Shown here: in pieces, positions 1 through 8,821 of the stretch | Position numbering within the stretch: the stretch's first letter is position 1 | How the letters are laid out: every line of letters starts with the position of its first letter | NCBI GenBank assembly: GCA_024742665.1 | Contig: JANSYA010000007.1 | Location: forward strand, 124,001 to 188,000 | Direction: 5' to 3' | DNA: 64,000 nt | Source: a bacterium | GTDB taxonomy: Bacteria > Spirochaetota > Leptospiria > Leptospirales > Leptonemataceae | Made by a program: the position numbers and the translations under genes | Notes under the pieces: model-generated | Told to the model about the DNA's origin: nothing | Seen by the model: only the letters and a program-made list of their open reading frames with translations | Database searches by the model: none

Positions 1-880
1 CGAGCAACTGGTAGCCGGTGTGAAAATCCGAAACGATCAGCGAAGCCGGCAGGCCTTTGCCGGAAACATCCGCCAGCACTACATCGCAGGTATCGTCCGG
101 TCGCTCTACAAAGCTATAGTAGTCGCCGCCGACCTGCTGGGCCGGAACGGAAGCGCCATATAGTTCGAAGCCGGGGAGATCGGGCACGCGGCGGGGAAAG
201 AGATTCGCCTGAATCTCCGCGCAGACCTGCATCTCCAGATCGAAAGCGCGCTGCTGTAATTTTAACTGGTGCATCTTCGCGTTCTGAATCGCGAGAGCCG
301 CCTGCCGCGCGAAACCTTCGACCAGCGGTTCGTCTTCGGCGGTGAAAGCGGAGCCCTGACCGAGCTCCGAGCGGCGGTTCATGATTTGCAGAGTGCCGAT
401 GATCTTGTCTTCGACGATCAGCGGCGTGCACAGATAGCTGCTGGTAGTCTGCCCGAGGGCCCGGTCGATTTCCTGATAAAAACGCGAGTCCTCGTGAATG
501 TCGGCGATGCGTTCGGTCTTGCCGCTGATGGCGACCGTGCCGGCGACGCCCTGGCCCAGGGGTACCGCAAGCTTTTTGAGTTTGTCGAAATTCGGATCGT
601 TGGATTCCAGAAATTCGAGCTCGGTGCCATCGTTGTTGATCAGAGCGATCGAAGCGATCGAGGCCGACATGAGATCGCACGCGGTCGTCAGGGTATTGCC
701 CAGCACGGTGTCGAGTTCCAGCGAAGAATTCAGGAGCGCGAAGCTGTCGAGCAGGGCCCGCAATCGGCGGTTTTCCTGCAGCGCCGCTTCGCCGGTCAGG
801 GGAGGATCGCCCGCGCTTTTGCTCGAAGCCTGGAATGAGGGAGCTGCGCCCTGTGCCGCTGGTTTTTCGCTGCCGCTCAT
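1..880 (-). CDS. GAF-PP2C (SpoIIE/RsbU-type) protein phosphatase, 3' end cut by window edge
   Basis: Reading the minus strand from an ATG at 880 gives an open frame that runs off the left edge. Residues about 30-60 form a helical linker. A GAF domain of about 150 residues follows, ending near the helix that contains FARQAALAIQNAK. After a linker comes the start of a PP2C/SpoIIE domain with PAQQVGGDYYSF and DVVLADVSGKGLPASL, which carry the metal-binding Asp residues. By family this is a regulatory Ser/Thr phosphatase, often acting on anti-sigma-factor antagonists. The rest of the catalytic domain lies outside the window. Its start overlaps the stop of the phosphatase gene at 877 by 4 bp (ATGA), so the two are probably co-transcribed and translationally coupled. 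Confidence 0.85.
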   Translation of the reverse strand, partial: MSGSEKPAAQGAAPSFQASSKSAGDPPLTGEAALQENRRLRALLDSFALLNSSLELDTVLGNTLTTACDLMSASIASIALINNDGTELEFLESNDPNFDKLKKLAVPLGQGVAGTVAISGKTERIADIHEDSRFYQEIDRALGQTTSSYLCTPLIVEDKIIGTLQIMNRRSELGQGSAFTAEDEPLVEGFARQAALAIQNAKMHQLKLQQRAFDLEMQVCAEIQANLFPRRVPDLPGFELYGASVPAQQVGGDYYSFVERPDDTCDVVLADVSGKGLPASLIVSDFHTGYQLL

Positions 881-1599
881 TTCGAATTATCCTGCTTGCG
901 AAGAGAGGGCGGGACATAATAGGTCCGCGCCGCCTGGATTTGAATCAGCTCTTGCGTTTCCAGAACGTAGGCTGACAGACTGCGTCCGTAGACGCAACCC
1001 GAATCCAGGCCGAAAGTGTTTTCCCGGAGATTCAATCCCTTCCGGGCCCAGTGTCCGTAAAAAACCGGCCGGCTGTCAGTATAAAAATCGTACCACGGCG
1101 GGTTATTGGAATCGCTCAGGCGCTCTCCTGAGCCGTCCCAGGTGCGGATATTCAGCAGGATTCCGGGGCGGGTGTCGGCGGGTGCGACTCCGGGCTGGAC
1201 GCCTGCGTGAACCGCCAGGAACTTCGGATCTTCAATATAGAGCGGCCGCCGCGCCATCCACTCGCAGAGTTCCGGCCCGATCGCCCGGGCCAGCTCCCGG
1301 TGCGCGGGGCTGCCGTCCGGATCGCTGATGAATTCGTGATCATGATTTCCCATCAGGCACTCGAAGCCGCGCTCCGCGACGAAGCGCACGACCCCGGCGG
1401 AATCGGGTCCGCGATTGATCAAATCTCCCAGCAGAATCACGCGATCATCAGCGGTTGGGGCCAGGCGTTCGATCATCGCTTCCAGTTCCGGCAGGCAGCC
1501 GTGCACGTCGCCGATGAAGATGGTGCGGCCGGCGCTGCGGAATTTTCGCGCGTTCGAATCGCGGTCGCTTCGGAACCAGGATTTGATTCGTTCAAACAT
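877..1599 (-). CDS. Calcineurin-type Ser/Thr protein phosphatase (metallophosphoesterase)
   Basis: The 240-residue protein carries the three metal-ligand motifs of the PPP/bis(5'-nucleosyl)-tetraphosphatase superfamily: GDVHG at 30-34, GDLINRG at 58-64 and GNHD at 84-87. A later AVHAGV segment supplies further ligands. This fits a small bacterial PPP phosphatase (PrpE/ApaH-like). Whether the substrate is a phosphoprotein or a dinucleotide cannot be told from sequence. It overlaps the start of the downstream GAF-PP2C phosphatase by 4 bp, so two unrelated phosphatase folds are coupled. It follows hemF on the same strand after about 45 bp. Confidence 0.85.
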   Translation of the reverse strand: MFERIKSWFRSDRDSNARKFRSAGRTIFIGDVHGCLPELEAMIERLAPTADDRVILLGDLINRGPDSAGVVRFVAERGFECLMGNHDHEFISDPDGSPAHRELARAIGPELCEWMARRPLYIEDPKFLAVHAGVQPGVAPADTRPGILLNIRTWDGSGERLSDSNNPPWYDFYTDSRPVFYGHWARKGLNLRENTFGLDSGCVYGRSLSAYVLETQELIQIQAARTYYVPPSLRKQDNSK

Positions 1600-1644
1600 A
1601 TGAGATCCACATGAATTGATGACAGATGAAAGAAAGGGGGTGCC

Positions 1645-2667
1645 CTATACCCAGTCGACAGGCTGGCGCAGAACTTTAAGGACTTCGTCCTCCGGCGAGC
1701 CAGGTTCCGGCTGAAAATTATAGTGCCAGGCGACCAGGGGCGGCAGGCTCATCAGAATCGATTCGATGCGTCCGCCGGTGCGCAGGCCGAAGGTCGTGCC
1801 CCGGTCGTAGATTAAGTTGAACTCCACGTAGCGTCCGCGCTTCCACAGCTGAAAGTCGCGCTGTTTTTGAGAATACGATTGGGCGGCGCGCTTTTGAATC
1901 AGCGGAACATAGGCGTCGATGAAGGCCGCACCGGCGTCGGCGCTGAAGGCCAGAGTCTCCGGCAGATTCTGGTCGCGATAATCGTAGAAGATGCCGCCGA
2001 TCCCGCGGGCCTCTTCGCGGTGGGGCAGATAGAAATACTCGTCGCAGGCGGTTTTCATTTCGGCGTAGTCGGCGACCTCGGAATGCTTTTCGCAGGCTTT
2101 GAAAAAGCACTCGTGGAAGTGGCGGCCGTCTTCGGCGTACAAATAGTGCGGCGTAAGATCCGCTCCGCCGCCGAACCAGAGCCGTTCGATTTTATCCGGC
2201 GGTCCGCGGCGAATCACACGAAAATTCGCATGTACAGTCGGCGCGTGGGGATTGCGCGGATGCAGCACCAGAGAAACGCCCGACGCGCGAAATTCGCGGC
2301 TTTCCCCCGGCATATTCTTCGCGAACTCTTCGCTGAACAGACCGTTGACGTCCGAAAAATTCACGCCGCCCTTTTCGAAGATGCGGCCCTCGTTCAGGAC
2401 CCGCGTGCGACCGCCGCCGCCCAGCTGGAGCTTGCCGCTGTGATCGCCCTGCCACAGATCCTCTTCGAATTTCGCGGGCGTGCGCGTCGCCGTTTCGCCC
2501 GCGTCTTCGTCCAGATTAAAGCAGTCGGCGTCGCGCTCCAGGGCTTCGATCGCGTGCGTAATGCGATCCTGCAGGTCGCGATAGACGCCGCTGGCCTGAT
2601 CGAAAAGCTGCTCGAGATTTTCGGGATCATGCGGTGGCTGCGGTGTGTCCGGGCTTTCAGTATTCAT
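1645..2667 (-). CDS. hemF: Oxygen-dependent coproporphyrinogen III oxidase
   Basis: The enzyme converts coproporphyrinogen III to protoporphyrinogen IX with O2 during haem synthesis in the cytoplasm. The 340-residue protein shows the family's core: HANFRVIRRG at 147-156, GGGADLTPHY at 167-176, a RGIGGIFYDY segment at 221-230 and the YVEFNLIYDRGTTFGL signature near 280-296. Length is slightly above the usual ~300 because of an acidic N-terminal extension of about 60 residues. The start overlaps the end of the Sua5-type gene by 11 bp. It indicates an aerobic or facultative organism. Confidence 0.95.
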   Translation of the reverse strand: MNTESPDTPQPPHDPENLEQLFDQASGVYRDLQDRITHAIEALERDADCFNLDEDAGETATRTPAKFEEDLWQGDHSGKLQLGGGGRTRVLNEGRIFEKGGVNFSDVNGLFSEEFAKNMPGESREFRASGVSLVLHPRNPHAPTVHANFRVIRRGPPDKIERLWFGGGADLTPHYLYAEDGRHFHECFFKACEKHSEVADYAEMKTACDEYFYLPHREEARGIGGIFYDYRDQNLPETLAFSADAGAAFIDAYVPLIQKRAAQSYSQKQRDFQLWKRGRYVEFNLIYDRGTTFGLRTGGRIESILMSLPPLVAWHYNFQPEPGSPEDEVLKVLRQPVDWV

Positions 2668-3850
2668 CAGGCAACGAGATCGTACGCGAGGCCGCCCGCG
2701 TCAAACGATCATTCACCGCGACGCCCAGATCCCGGGGCGGCAGAGTCTCCGCGATCAGAACCGTCGGTTCCGCATGCGCGACGCGATCGAACTCGGCGAA
2801 CAGACGGCGAGCGGCCCCGGCGAAATCTCCAGTTGGCGAAAGATCGATAGTACACTGGACCGGCACAGGAGCCGGCCGTCCCGCGAAGCCGAGCCAGGTC
2901 AGGGGCAGATTGTCCGGGTTGATCGCGTTCAGCGCCGCGTCGATTGCAGGAGCAAGCGCCTCGCCCGGAGTCGCGGCCTGCGCTTCCAGGCCCGTGGATT
3001 GCGAATCGATCAGGAGCAGGGGCACTCCGGGACCGTAGTGTCGCAGCAGACGGCCGGGCGCGTGCAGGAACTTCTCTGTATCGTCGGCGGTTTTCGAATC
3101 ATCTCCGCCTGCCGGAGCCGCCGCGCGATCATCAATGCGAAAGCCGGCGGACTCCAACTGCTCCCGCGAAATCCCCCCCGGCCGCAGAATCCGCACCAGC
3201 GGCGGATCTTCCGAAAGAATGGCCACCACCGTTGACTCGACGCCCACGTCGCAGGGACCGCCGTCCAGAATCCCCGCAATCATCGCGGCCCCGGCATTCG
3301 CATTGATGTCCGCATCGAGATCGTCTACATCCGCGTAGTCGCTCTGGATCATGGCAGCGGTCGTCGGACTGCGGCGGCCCGAGCGGTTCGCGGAGGGCGC
3401 GGCGATGGGGGTATCGCAGGCGCGTAAAAATTCTAAGGCCAGGGGATGGTCCGGCACGCGAAAGCCGACGAAAGGCGAGCCGGCCGTAACGATGGAAGGA
3501 ATGCGATTCGAAATGGGGGCCGGGACGTCGTCCGTGACGCGGCCGGCCTGGCTTTGATCTTGTTCGGGCAGAAGACGGGGCAAAAGCAAGGTCAGCGGCC
3601 CCGGCCAGAATTGACTGAGCGCTTCGGCCACTCTGGATTTTCGGCCGTAGCGAAACACGGCCTCCGCGTCGGGTAAATGACAGATGATCGGATTAAACTG
3701 CGGGCGGCCCTTCGCCTGAAAGATCTTTGCGACCGCTGCGGAATTTAAGGCGTCGCCGCCCAGGCCGTAGACGGTTTCCGTCGGCAGCGCCACCAGTCCG
3801 CCGTCGCGAATGGCGGCGACGGCTCCGGGAACGTCGAGCAGGGGAATCAT
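2657..3850 (-). CDS. L-threonylcarbamoyladenylate synthase, Sua5/YrdC family
   Basis: The protein makes threonylcarbamoyl-AMP from Thr, bicarbonate and ATP for t6A37 modification of ANN-decoding tRNAs. The YrdC-type catalytic domain fills residues 1 to about 205, with TETVYGLGGDA at 24-34 and the substrate-binding KGRP at 47-50. The C-terminal part (about 270-397) has the extra Sua5 domain, so the 397-residue length fits Sua5 rather than the short TsaC form. A His-poor, Asp/Ala-rich linker joins them. Its start overlaps the stop of the upstream M16 peptidase by 4 bp. Confidence 0.88.
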   Translation of the reverse strand: MIPLLDVPGAVAAIRDGGLVALPTETVYGLGGDALNSAAVAKIFQAKGRPQFNPIICHLPDAEAVFRYGRKSRVAEALSQFWPGPLTLLLPRLLPEQDQSQAGRVTDDVPAPISNRIPSIVTAGSPFVGFRVPDHPLALEFLRACDTPIAAPSANRSGRRSPTTAAMIQSDYADVDDLDADINANAGAAMIAGILDGGPCDVGVESTVVAILSEDPPLVRILRPGGISREQLESAGFRIDDRAAAPAGGDDSKTADDTEKFLHAPGRLLRHYGPGVPLLLIDSQSTGLEAQAATPGEALAPAIDAALNAINPDNLPLTWLGFAGRPAPVPVQCTIDLSPTGDFAGAARRLFAEFDRVAHAEPTVLIAETLPPRDLGVAVNDRLTRAASRTISLPDEY

Positions 3851-5091
3851 TCCGGCAATAAAATCGATTTAAACACGGGCCCGCTCAGGGTCGCGCGGGC
3901 CTGGCTCAGCACGTCTTCTAAAGTGATGGATTCAATTTCGCGCAGGGCCTTCTTGACCGGGTTCTCGGTTTCGCCGCGTAGAATCGGCACGCCGATCATG
4001 CCGCCCATGCCGTTCGAAGTTTCGGACTTCGCCGCGAGACTGGTGCGCAAAGACGCCTTGCCCCGTCGCAGACGATCTTCGCCCAGCTGCGAATCGCAGA
4101 TGCGTTTGATTTGATCTTCGACCTCGCCGTGCAGCTGGTCCAATTCGTCGGGCGCGATCCCACACGAGATACCCAGCAGCGAAAAGGGTTCGTGGCGCAT
4201 ACTCCAGGAATAAATGCCGTAGCAGGACATGCCCAGATCTTCGCGAATGCGTTCGAAGAGCAGCGCCGAATCGTTGCCGCCCAAAAGATAGTTCATCATA
4301 TCCTGCTTGTAGCGATCGGGATGGCCGGGCGGCAGGGCCGGGAAAAATAGATTGTAGTACGCCTCTTGAATGCCGGGTTTCGTAAGATTGATTTCGCCCG
4401 GGATATAGTTCACGTCGCGTCGCGGCGGGTTTTCGGTCGCGGTCGTCGCCGGAAATTTTTCGCGGACCGTACGCACGACCGTCTCGCGATCCACGCCGCC
4501 GGCGATGCACACCAGGCAGTTGTTGCCGCCGTAATAACGCTGCTTGAAGGCGTGCATGCCTTCAACGGTCGCCGATTGGATCGTTTCTTCGGTGCCGATG
4601 ATCGGATGGTACGCTTCGCCGAAGTACTTTTGCAGTGAGCGCTCGACCAGAAAGCTCTCCGGATCGTCTTCGCGTTCGCGGTACTCGCTCAAAATCGGAT
4701 TCAGTTCTTTGTCGAATTCGGCCTGAGGAAAGAGCGGATTCTGATACATGTCCGCCAGTATATCGAAGCCCTCTTCGAAGACGTCGTTCATGACGGTGAT
4801 ATAGTACACCGTATGGTCGTAGGTGGTGTAGGCGTTCATCTTGCCGCCGATGTCGTTTGCGGCTCGACTGATATTCGTGCCGCCCGGGCGCTTCGTCGAA
4901 CCCTTGAAGAACATGTGTTCGAGGATATGCGCCAGGCCCATAATATCTTTGCTTTCGGCGGCGGAACCCACGCCGGTGAGGACCTGGATATTCGTCAGAA
5001 AGCTGTCGTTTTGATAGTGCACGACGCGCACGCCGTCGACGTCGAAGATCTCCGGATCGCGCATATCCGTTTTCTGAACAATTGGCTGCAT
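3847..5091 (-). CDS. M16 family zinc metallopeptidase (insulinase/pitrilysin type)
   Basis: The 414-residue protein has the inverted zinc motif HILEH at 55-59 and the downstream acidic ligand region typical of processing-peptidase-like M16B proteases. The sequence around it (MFFKGSTKRPGGTN, then GGKMNAYTTYDHTVYY) is classic. I chose the ATG at 5091. An upstream ATG at 5172 would overlap the divergent gene, and ATG 5064 (MRDPEIF) is also possible; none has a strong ribosome site. No signal peptide is visible from the chosen start, so it is probably cytoplasmic. It lies immediately upstream of the Sua5-type gene with a 4-bp overlap. Confidence 0.88.
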   Translation of the reverse strand: MQPIVQKTDMRDPEIFDVDGVRVVHYQNDSFLTNIQVLTGVGSAAESKDIMGLAHILEHMFFKGSTKRPGGTNISRAANDIGGKMNAYTTYDHTVYYITVMNDVFEEGFDILADMYQNPLFPQAEFDKELNPILSEYREREDDPESFLVERSLQKYFGEAYHPIIGTEETIQSATVEGMHAFKQRYYGGNNCLVCIAGGVDRETVVRTVREKFPATTATENPPRRDVNYIPGEINLTKPGIQEAYYNLFFPALPPGHPDRYKQDMMNYLLGGNDSALLFERIREDLGMSCYGIYSWSMRHEPFSLLGISCGIAPDELDQLHGEVEDQIKRICDSQLGEDRLRRGKASLRTSLAAKSETSNGMGGMIGVPILRGETENPVKKALREIESITLEDVLSQARATLSGPVFKSILLPE

Positions 5092-5170
5092 ACAAAAAAC
5101 AGCATAACAAAAGCGACCGCTGCTGTCATTTTTATATTTCCGACCCGGCCCCGGATCAAAATGTGGGTCC

Positions 5171-5617
5171 ATGATTCTGCGTGAACGATGGTTTTTATTT
5201 TTCGGCGGAGCTTTCGGCGGACTGGCGGTTCTGGGCGGCGCCTTTGGAGCCCACGCTCTGAAAGCGCGTCTGTCGGAGCGCGCCTTCGAAATCTTCGAGC
5301 TGGCGATTCGCTATCAGATGTACCACGGCCTGGCTCTGCTGGCGGTCGGCATTTTGATGTGCGTATTGATGGCGCGGCCTCCCGCCGCGAGCGAAGTCGT
5401 CGGCGAAAGCCCGACGCCGCCTCTGCGACTGCTTTCGATCGCGGGCGTTTTATTTATCGCCGGCGTTGTGTTGTTTTGCGGAAGCCTGTTCGTGTACAGT
5501 CTGGCGGACGTGAAGTTTGTGGTTCGAATTACGCCCTTCGGTGGCCTGGTCTGGATCGCCGCCTGGACCTGTCTGGCCATCGCGGGCCTGCGTTCCCGGG
5601 CCGGGGTCGCGTCTTGA
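5171..5617 (+). CDS. DUF423 small integral membrane protein
   Basis: The 148-residue protein has four predicted membrane segments and the DUF423 N-terminal signature GGAFGAHALKARLSE followed by RYQMYHGLALL. Function of the family is unknown. It starts divergently from the M16 peptidase. Its stop (TGA 5615-5617) overlaps the TTG start of the next gene, which suggests coupled translation. Confidence 0.85.
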   Translation: MILRERWFLFFGGAFGGLAVLGGAFGAHALKARLSERAFEIFELAIRYQMYHGLALLAVGILMCVLMARPPAASEVVGESPTPPLRLLSIAGVLFIAGVVLFCGSLFVYSLADVKFVVRITPFGGLVWIAAWTCLAIAGLRSRAGVAS

Positions 5618-6132
5618 GCGGGGGATCGGAACAGGGCCGGTCCGGCGCCTGGCACGATCCGTACGACGGCCTCTTCGGTGAAAGCGAACCGCGCTTTACA
5701 CTACTGGAACGACGCTTCTTGATGTTGACCTGGTTTGCCGGCGAACTGGCCGACGGCGATCTGACCGGGGCGATTGAAACCAGCGGCGAAGAAATCGATG
5801 CGGACGTCGAGGGCGCTCTGGAACGATTCGATGCGCTCGAAGAACGCATTCTGGCGCTGCTGGAAACGCGCCTGGACGTGCCCGACCTGCCGGAATTTCC
5901 GACCCGTCCCGACGAGCTGCGCGAAATTCGAAATCGCCTGCGCACTCTTTTGTGCGTCGCGTACTTTCAGGAAGATCCGGAGGGCAGTCGACAAACCCTG
6001 GCGCTGGCCGGGCAGATTCTGGACGGCCTGCCGCACAGCTACGAAAAGACGGTCGAAGTCGCCGATGCGGATTTGACCGTGCGCGAAGAGCTGCTGCTGG
6101 AAGTCGTGGCCGACGAATCGCAACAGGAATAG
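5614..6132 (+). CDS. Hypothetical acidic protein, 172 aa, TTG start
   Basis: I do not recognise a family. The coding frame starts at TTG 5614, which overlaps the DUF423 stop by 3 bases; the frame continues upstream but there it shadows DUF423. The first 20 residues are Gly/Ser-rich. The rest is strongly acidic and mostly helical, with ERRFLMLTWFAGELADGDL, a heptad-like ALERFDALEERILALLETRL stretch, and a C-terminus rich in Glu/Asp. No Cys, signal peptide or membrane segment is seen, so it is probably a soluble cytoplasmic protein, possibly a helical adaptor. Confidence 0.65.
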   Translation: MSGGSEQGRSGAWHDPYDGLFGESEPRFTLLERRFLMLTWFAGELADGDLTGAIETSGEEIDADVEGALERFDALEERILALLETRLDVPDLPEFPTRPDELREIRNRLRTLLCVAYFQEDPEGSRQTLALAGQILDGLPHSYEKTVEVADADLTVREELLLEVVADESQQE

Positions 6133-6215
6133 TAGCAAAATTGTAGTTGTAATCGCGTAAGAATAGTCTAGTCTCAGAGACGCGGCTGATCGGCAGCCCC
6201 GGGATTGAAGCGATA

Positions 6216-6989
6216 ATGCAGGCTATAGAACTCACCAGAATTGTGCGCGTTGTGCTGGCGCTTGGGTGCTTTGCCCTGGGATTGGGATTGGTTGTTTCCG
6301 TATCGCTACGGAGCGAGCTCAGTGCTCAGAGCGGCGCTGCGAAACTAAAGAAGCTACGTCCTAACGATATATTGCGACAGTGTCCGAACCGCGAAGGCCT
6401 GCCTGAGACAGATCACGGCGAATTGATTCTGGATCGCCACACCTGGGGGAACAATCCCCAGGAAGGTCAGTATCGCAAAGAAATGGAACGTCTGCTGCGG
6501 ATGGAAGTGGAAAACGTTCGTCGCGCAATTGTAAACGTAGAAGAAAAATTCGGCGAGCTGCAGCGGGCGAAACCCGGCACCGGCAAAACATTCTATAAAG
6601 AGATCAAACTCGAAGATAAACCCGGCGTATGGCGGGACGGACTTTATGTGAATTCGCAGAAAGTCATCGCACTGCACTTTCGCGCCGACGATCAGAAGCT
6701 TGACTGCATCGTACTCGACGCGCTGGTCCAGAGCATCTACGTCGAAGGTCAGTGGACGCGCAAACTTATGCGGCTTTATAATCCGCACATTCAAACTGTC
6801 GAACTGCATACTCTGCGGCAGAACTTCGTGAAGGGCGGGAGCCTGGAAAAGACGGCGCCGGAAATTCAGCTGCAGGCCCTGCGAACCTTCGCCGCGGATC
6901 TGCGCAGCTCTTTGTATTTGATGGATATGGAAATCGCGGCGTACTACGAACAGCGCAACAAAGTCAATCAGTGGCAGCTGGGACTTTGA
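6216..6989 (+). CDS. Hypothetical membrane-anchored or exported protein, paralogue of the gene at 29914
   Basis: The 257-residue protein begins with a long hydrophobic segment (residues 9-32, VVLALGCFALGLGLVVSVSL) that acts as signal peptide or anchor. The mature part is charged, with two Cys (QCPN near 53 and DCIVLD near 168). The block KLDCIVLDALVQS...GQWTRKLMRLYNPHIQTVELHTL resembles LRCVILDHTMRN...GRWIRRITRVRLGAQNEIDVRFETL in the protein at 29914-30672. I infer one family of envelope proteins of unknown function. It stands alone between a helical unknown and a long intergenic region. Confidence 0.7.
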   Translation: MQAIELTRIVRVVLALGCFALGLGLVVSVSLRSELSAQSGAAKLKKLRPNDILRQCPNREGLPETDHGELILDRHTWGNNPQEGQYRKEMERLLRMEVENVRRAIVNVEEKFGELQRAKPGTGKTFYKEIKLEDKPGVWRDGLYVNSQKVIALHFRADDQKLDCIVLDALVQSIYVEGQWTRKLMRLYNPHIQTVELHTLRQNFVKGGSLEKTAPEIQLQALRTFAADLRSSLYLMDMEIAAYYEQRNKVNQWQLGL

Positions 6990-7226
6990 GTCCGGGGCTC
7001 GCGTCTGCGAAGCAGACACCGCATCTGCTTCGCAAATGCTGTGATGATCCGTGCAGAGATGTACGGACTTTTTCATATACGAAGCTATCATTTCTTGACT
7101 TTTCGTCGGTTTTTCGTATGGAAATCATGACCCCGCTCGTCATATATCGCATCCCCATGCAAACCTCCGCTGCCAGAGCGTAGTATCCAGCGTGCTGGTG
7201 GAGGTCCGCTCCCCGGGCGAGGCTGT
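6990..7226. other. Intergenic region with short hairpins
   Basis: Just after the stop at 6989 there are two small related palindromes, GTCTGCGAAGCAGAC and GCATCTGCTTCGCAAATGC (about 7005-7041). They could terminate or stabilise the upstream transcript, but there is no T-run. The rest shows no convincing gene; the minus-strand frame over 7140-7613 reads like a shadow and runs into the start of the CoA-ester lyase. Confidence 0.4.
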
Positions 7227-7406
7227 ATGAACCACAGACAACGAGTCCGCAATCTCCGCAAACAGGCCAGACCGAGCCTGGAATATCTGAAGCTGATGAT
7301 GAATACCTTTCTGCTGCATCAGTTCTACAGCGATTGGAAGAGCGCCGTCGCCACCCGGCGCATTTTTGGCGATCATAACGGCATTCAGGATTTGCACAAT
7401 AACTGA
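7227..7406 (+). CDS. Possible small basic protein, 59 aa
   Basis: An ATG at 7227, preceded by GCGAGG, opens a 59-residue frame ending at TGA 7404-7406. The N-terminus is highly basic (NHRQRVRNLRKQ), followed by an amphipathic helix-like YLKLMMNTFLLHQFYSDW and a polar tail. The composition looks more like a real protein than the overlapping minus-strand frame does. I know no family for it. Comparison with relatives would decide whether it is conserved. Confidence 0.4.
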   Translation: MNHRQRVRNLRKQARPSLEYLKLMMNTFLLHQFYSDWKSAVATRRIFGDHNGIQDLHNN

Positions 7407-7604
7407 ACGGCGGCCGTTCCGCCTCGTCCAGGGTGCCGCCCGCTCCCTGCGTTCCGTGCTGATGCGTGCGATCTCCTCCGGGATTGCTCCTGAGCCCTTT
7501 CTGGCCCCCGGAAGCGGCCGGAATTCCGGCTTGCCCCGGCGTGTCCCTCTGGAAATCTGACCGCGTTTTATAGATAAAAACGCAATTTGATTCGGAGATC
7601 CAGA

Positions 7605-8588
7605 ATGACTCATCCTAAAGAGGCCTTATTTGCGGGCGAAAAAGAATTCCCCGTAATTCCCAGCTGCGAGCACTTCGCCGGGAACGAAAAGATGATTCTG
7701 AAAGCGTTCGGCTTTCAGGAAGATAAAGGGCCGGTATTTGACGTAACCCAGGACTGCGAAGACGGCGCGCCCCAGGGCCAGGAAAAAGACCACGCGGAAA
7801 TGATCGTGCGTCTGACCAACGGCGAGCACAACAAATTCCGCCAGGCGGGTGTCCGCATTCACGACTATTCCAATAAATTCTGGAAGCAGGACGTGGACAT
7901 TCTGGTGCCCGGCGCCGGCGAAAACCTGACCTATATTACGATTCCCAAGCCGACCGCCGCCGATCAGGTCAAAGAAATGATCGAGTACATTCAGAATGCG
8001 GCCAGCAAGGCCGGCCTGAAGCGCGAGATTCCGATTCACGTCCTGATCGAAACCCACGGCGCTCTGCGCGAAGTCGATCAAATCGCGGCCCTGCCCTGGA
8101 TGCAGGTTCTCGACTTCGGCCTGATGGACTTTATTTCCGGCCACCAGGGCGCCATCGCTCTGTCGAATATGAAGAGCCCCGGCCAGTTCGATCACGAGCT
8201 GCTGCGTCACGCGAAGGCGAAAGTCGTCGGCACCGCTCTGGGCTACGGCGTCGTTCCGGCGCATAACGTCACCCTCGATCTGAAAAACTATGAGCAGACC
8301 CTGGCCGACGCGCAGCGCGCGCGCAACGAATTCGGTTTCCTGCGCATGTGGTCGATCTATCCCACGCAAATCGACGCGATCGTCGAGGCGATGAAGCCGG
8401 ACATGTCCGAAGTCAAGAAGGGCGTCGACGTTCTGCTCGCGGCGCAAGACGCAAACTGGGGTCCGATCCAGCACGACGGCGAGCTGCACGACCGCGCGAC
8501 CTATCGCGGTTTCTGGACCATCGTGCAACGCGCGAAAGTCACCGGCATCGATGTCGGCGACGAAGCCAAAAAGCGCTGGTTCGCTTGA
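7605..8588 (+). CDS. HpcH/HpaI aldolase-family CoA-ester lyase (CitE/malyl-CoA lyase-like)
   Basis: From ATG 7605 the protein has 327 residues. It shows the CitE/malyl-CoA lyase pattern: PVIPSCEHFAGNE near the N-terminus, DVTQDCEDGAPQGQEKDHA with the acidic metal-site region, GVRIHDYSNKFWKQD, and IPIHVLIETHGALREVDQIAALP, followed by LDFGLMDFISGHQG. Such enzymes cleave or form 3-hydroxyacyl-CoA esters such as malyl-, citramalyl- or methylmalyl-CoA. The exact substrate is not clear. The last codons (KRWFA, stop) are repeated twice downstream in tandem; see the repeat entry. A T-rich terminator hairpin follows. Confidence 0.8.
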   Translation: MTHPKEALFAGEKEFPVIPSCEHFAGNEKMILKAFGFQEDKGPVFDVTQDCEDGAPQGQEKDHAEMIVRLTNGEHNKFRQAGVRIHDYSNKFWKQDVDILVPGAGENLTYITIPKPTAADQVKEMIEYIQNAASKAGLKREIPIHVLIETHGALREVDQIAALPWMQVLDFGLMDFISGHQGAIALSNMKSPGQFDHELLRHAKAKVVGTALGYGVVPAHNVTLDLKNYEQTLADAQRARNEFGFLRMWSIYPTQIDAIVEAMKPDMSEVKKGVDVLLAAQDANWGPIQHDGELHDRATYRGFWTIVQRAKVTGIDVGDEAKKRWFA

Positions 8589-8656
8589 CTTTCGTCGGGC
8601 GCTGGTTCAGCTGATTTCAAACCAGCGCTGCTTCGCTTGAGCGCGGAAACGCGCTG
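8573..8656 (+). repeat. Tandem triplication of the CoA-lyase gene 3' end
   Basis: Three 16-bp copies sit exactly 26 bp apart: GCGCTGGTTCGCTTGA (8573-8588, the real gene end), GCGCTGGTTCAGCTGA (8599-8614) and GCGCTGCTTCGCTTGA (8625-8640). All end in TGA. A shorter degenerate element ending in TGA lies at 8641-8656 and is itself palindromic. Copy 2 also pairs with AACCAGCGC at 8620-8628 as a 9-bp hairpin. The same kind of structure is found at 35846 and 58309. Confidence 0.75.
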
Positions 8657-8666
8657 AGCCGGAGAG

Positions 8667-8703
8667 CCGGGGCAACCTGAAGAGGGGCCCCGGTTTTCTT
8701 TTG
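8667..8703 (+). terminator. Rho-independent terminator after the CoA-ester lyase
   Basis: CCGGGGC (8667-8673) pairs with GCCCCGG (8687-8693) and is followed by TTTTCTTTT on the plus strand. It closes the CoA-ester lyase transcript after the tandem 3'-end repeats. Confidence 0.8.
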
Positions 8704-8821
8704 TCCGGCTGCAACTGCGGCGGGTCGCCGGTCGGCCTGCCTGAGTTAAATCACAGAATTCGGGCGAGCTACGGCGCGTTCTTGCGTTGACTGCTCGCCT
8801 GGAGCGCTTAGATTTCGGCGC

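Noticed and set aside
7140..7613. 157-residue minus-strand frame between the 6216 protein and the CoA-ester lyase
   Set aside because: Composition is not protein-like, it overlaps the start of a certain gene, and the opposite strand has a better small frame.
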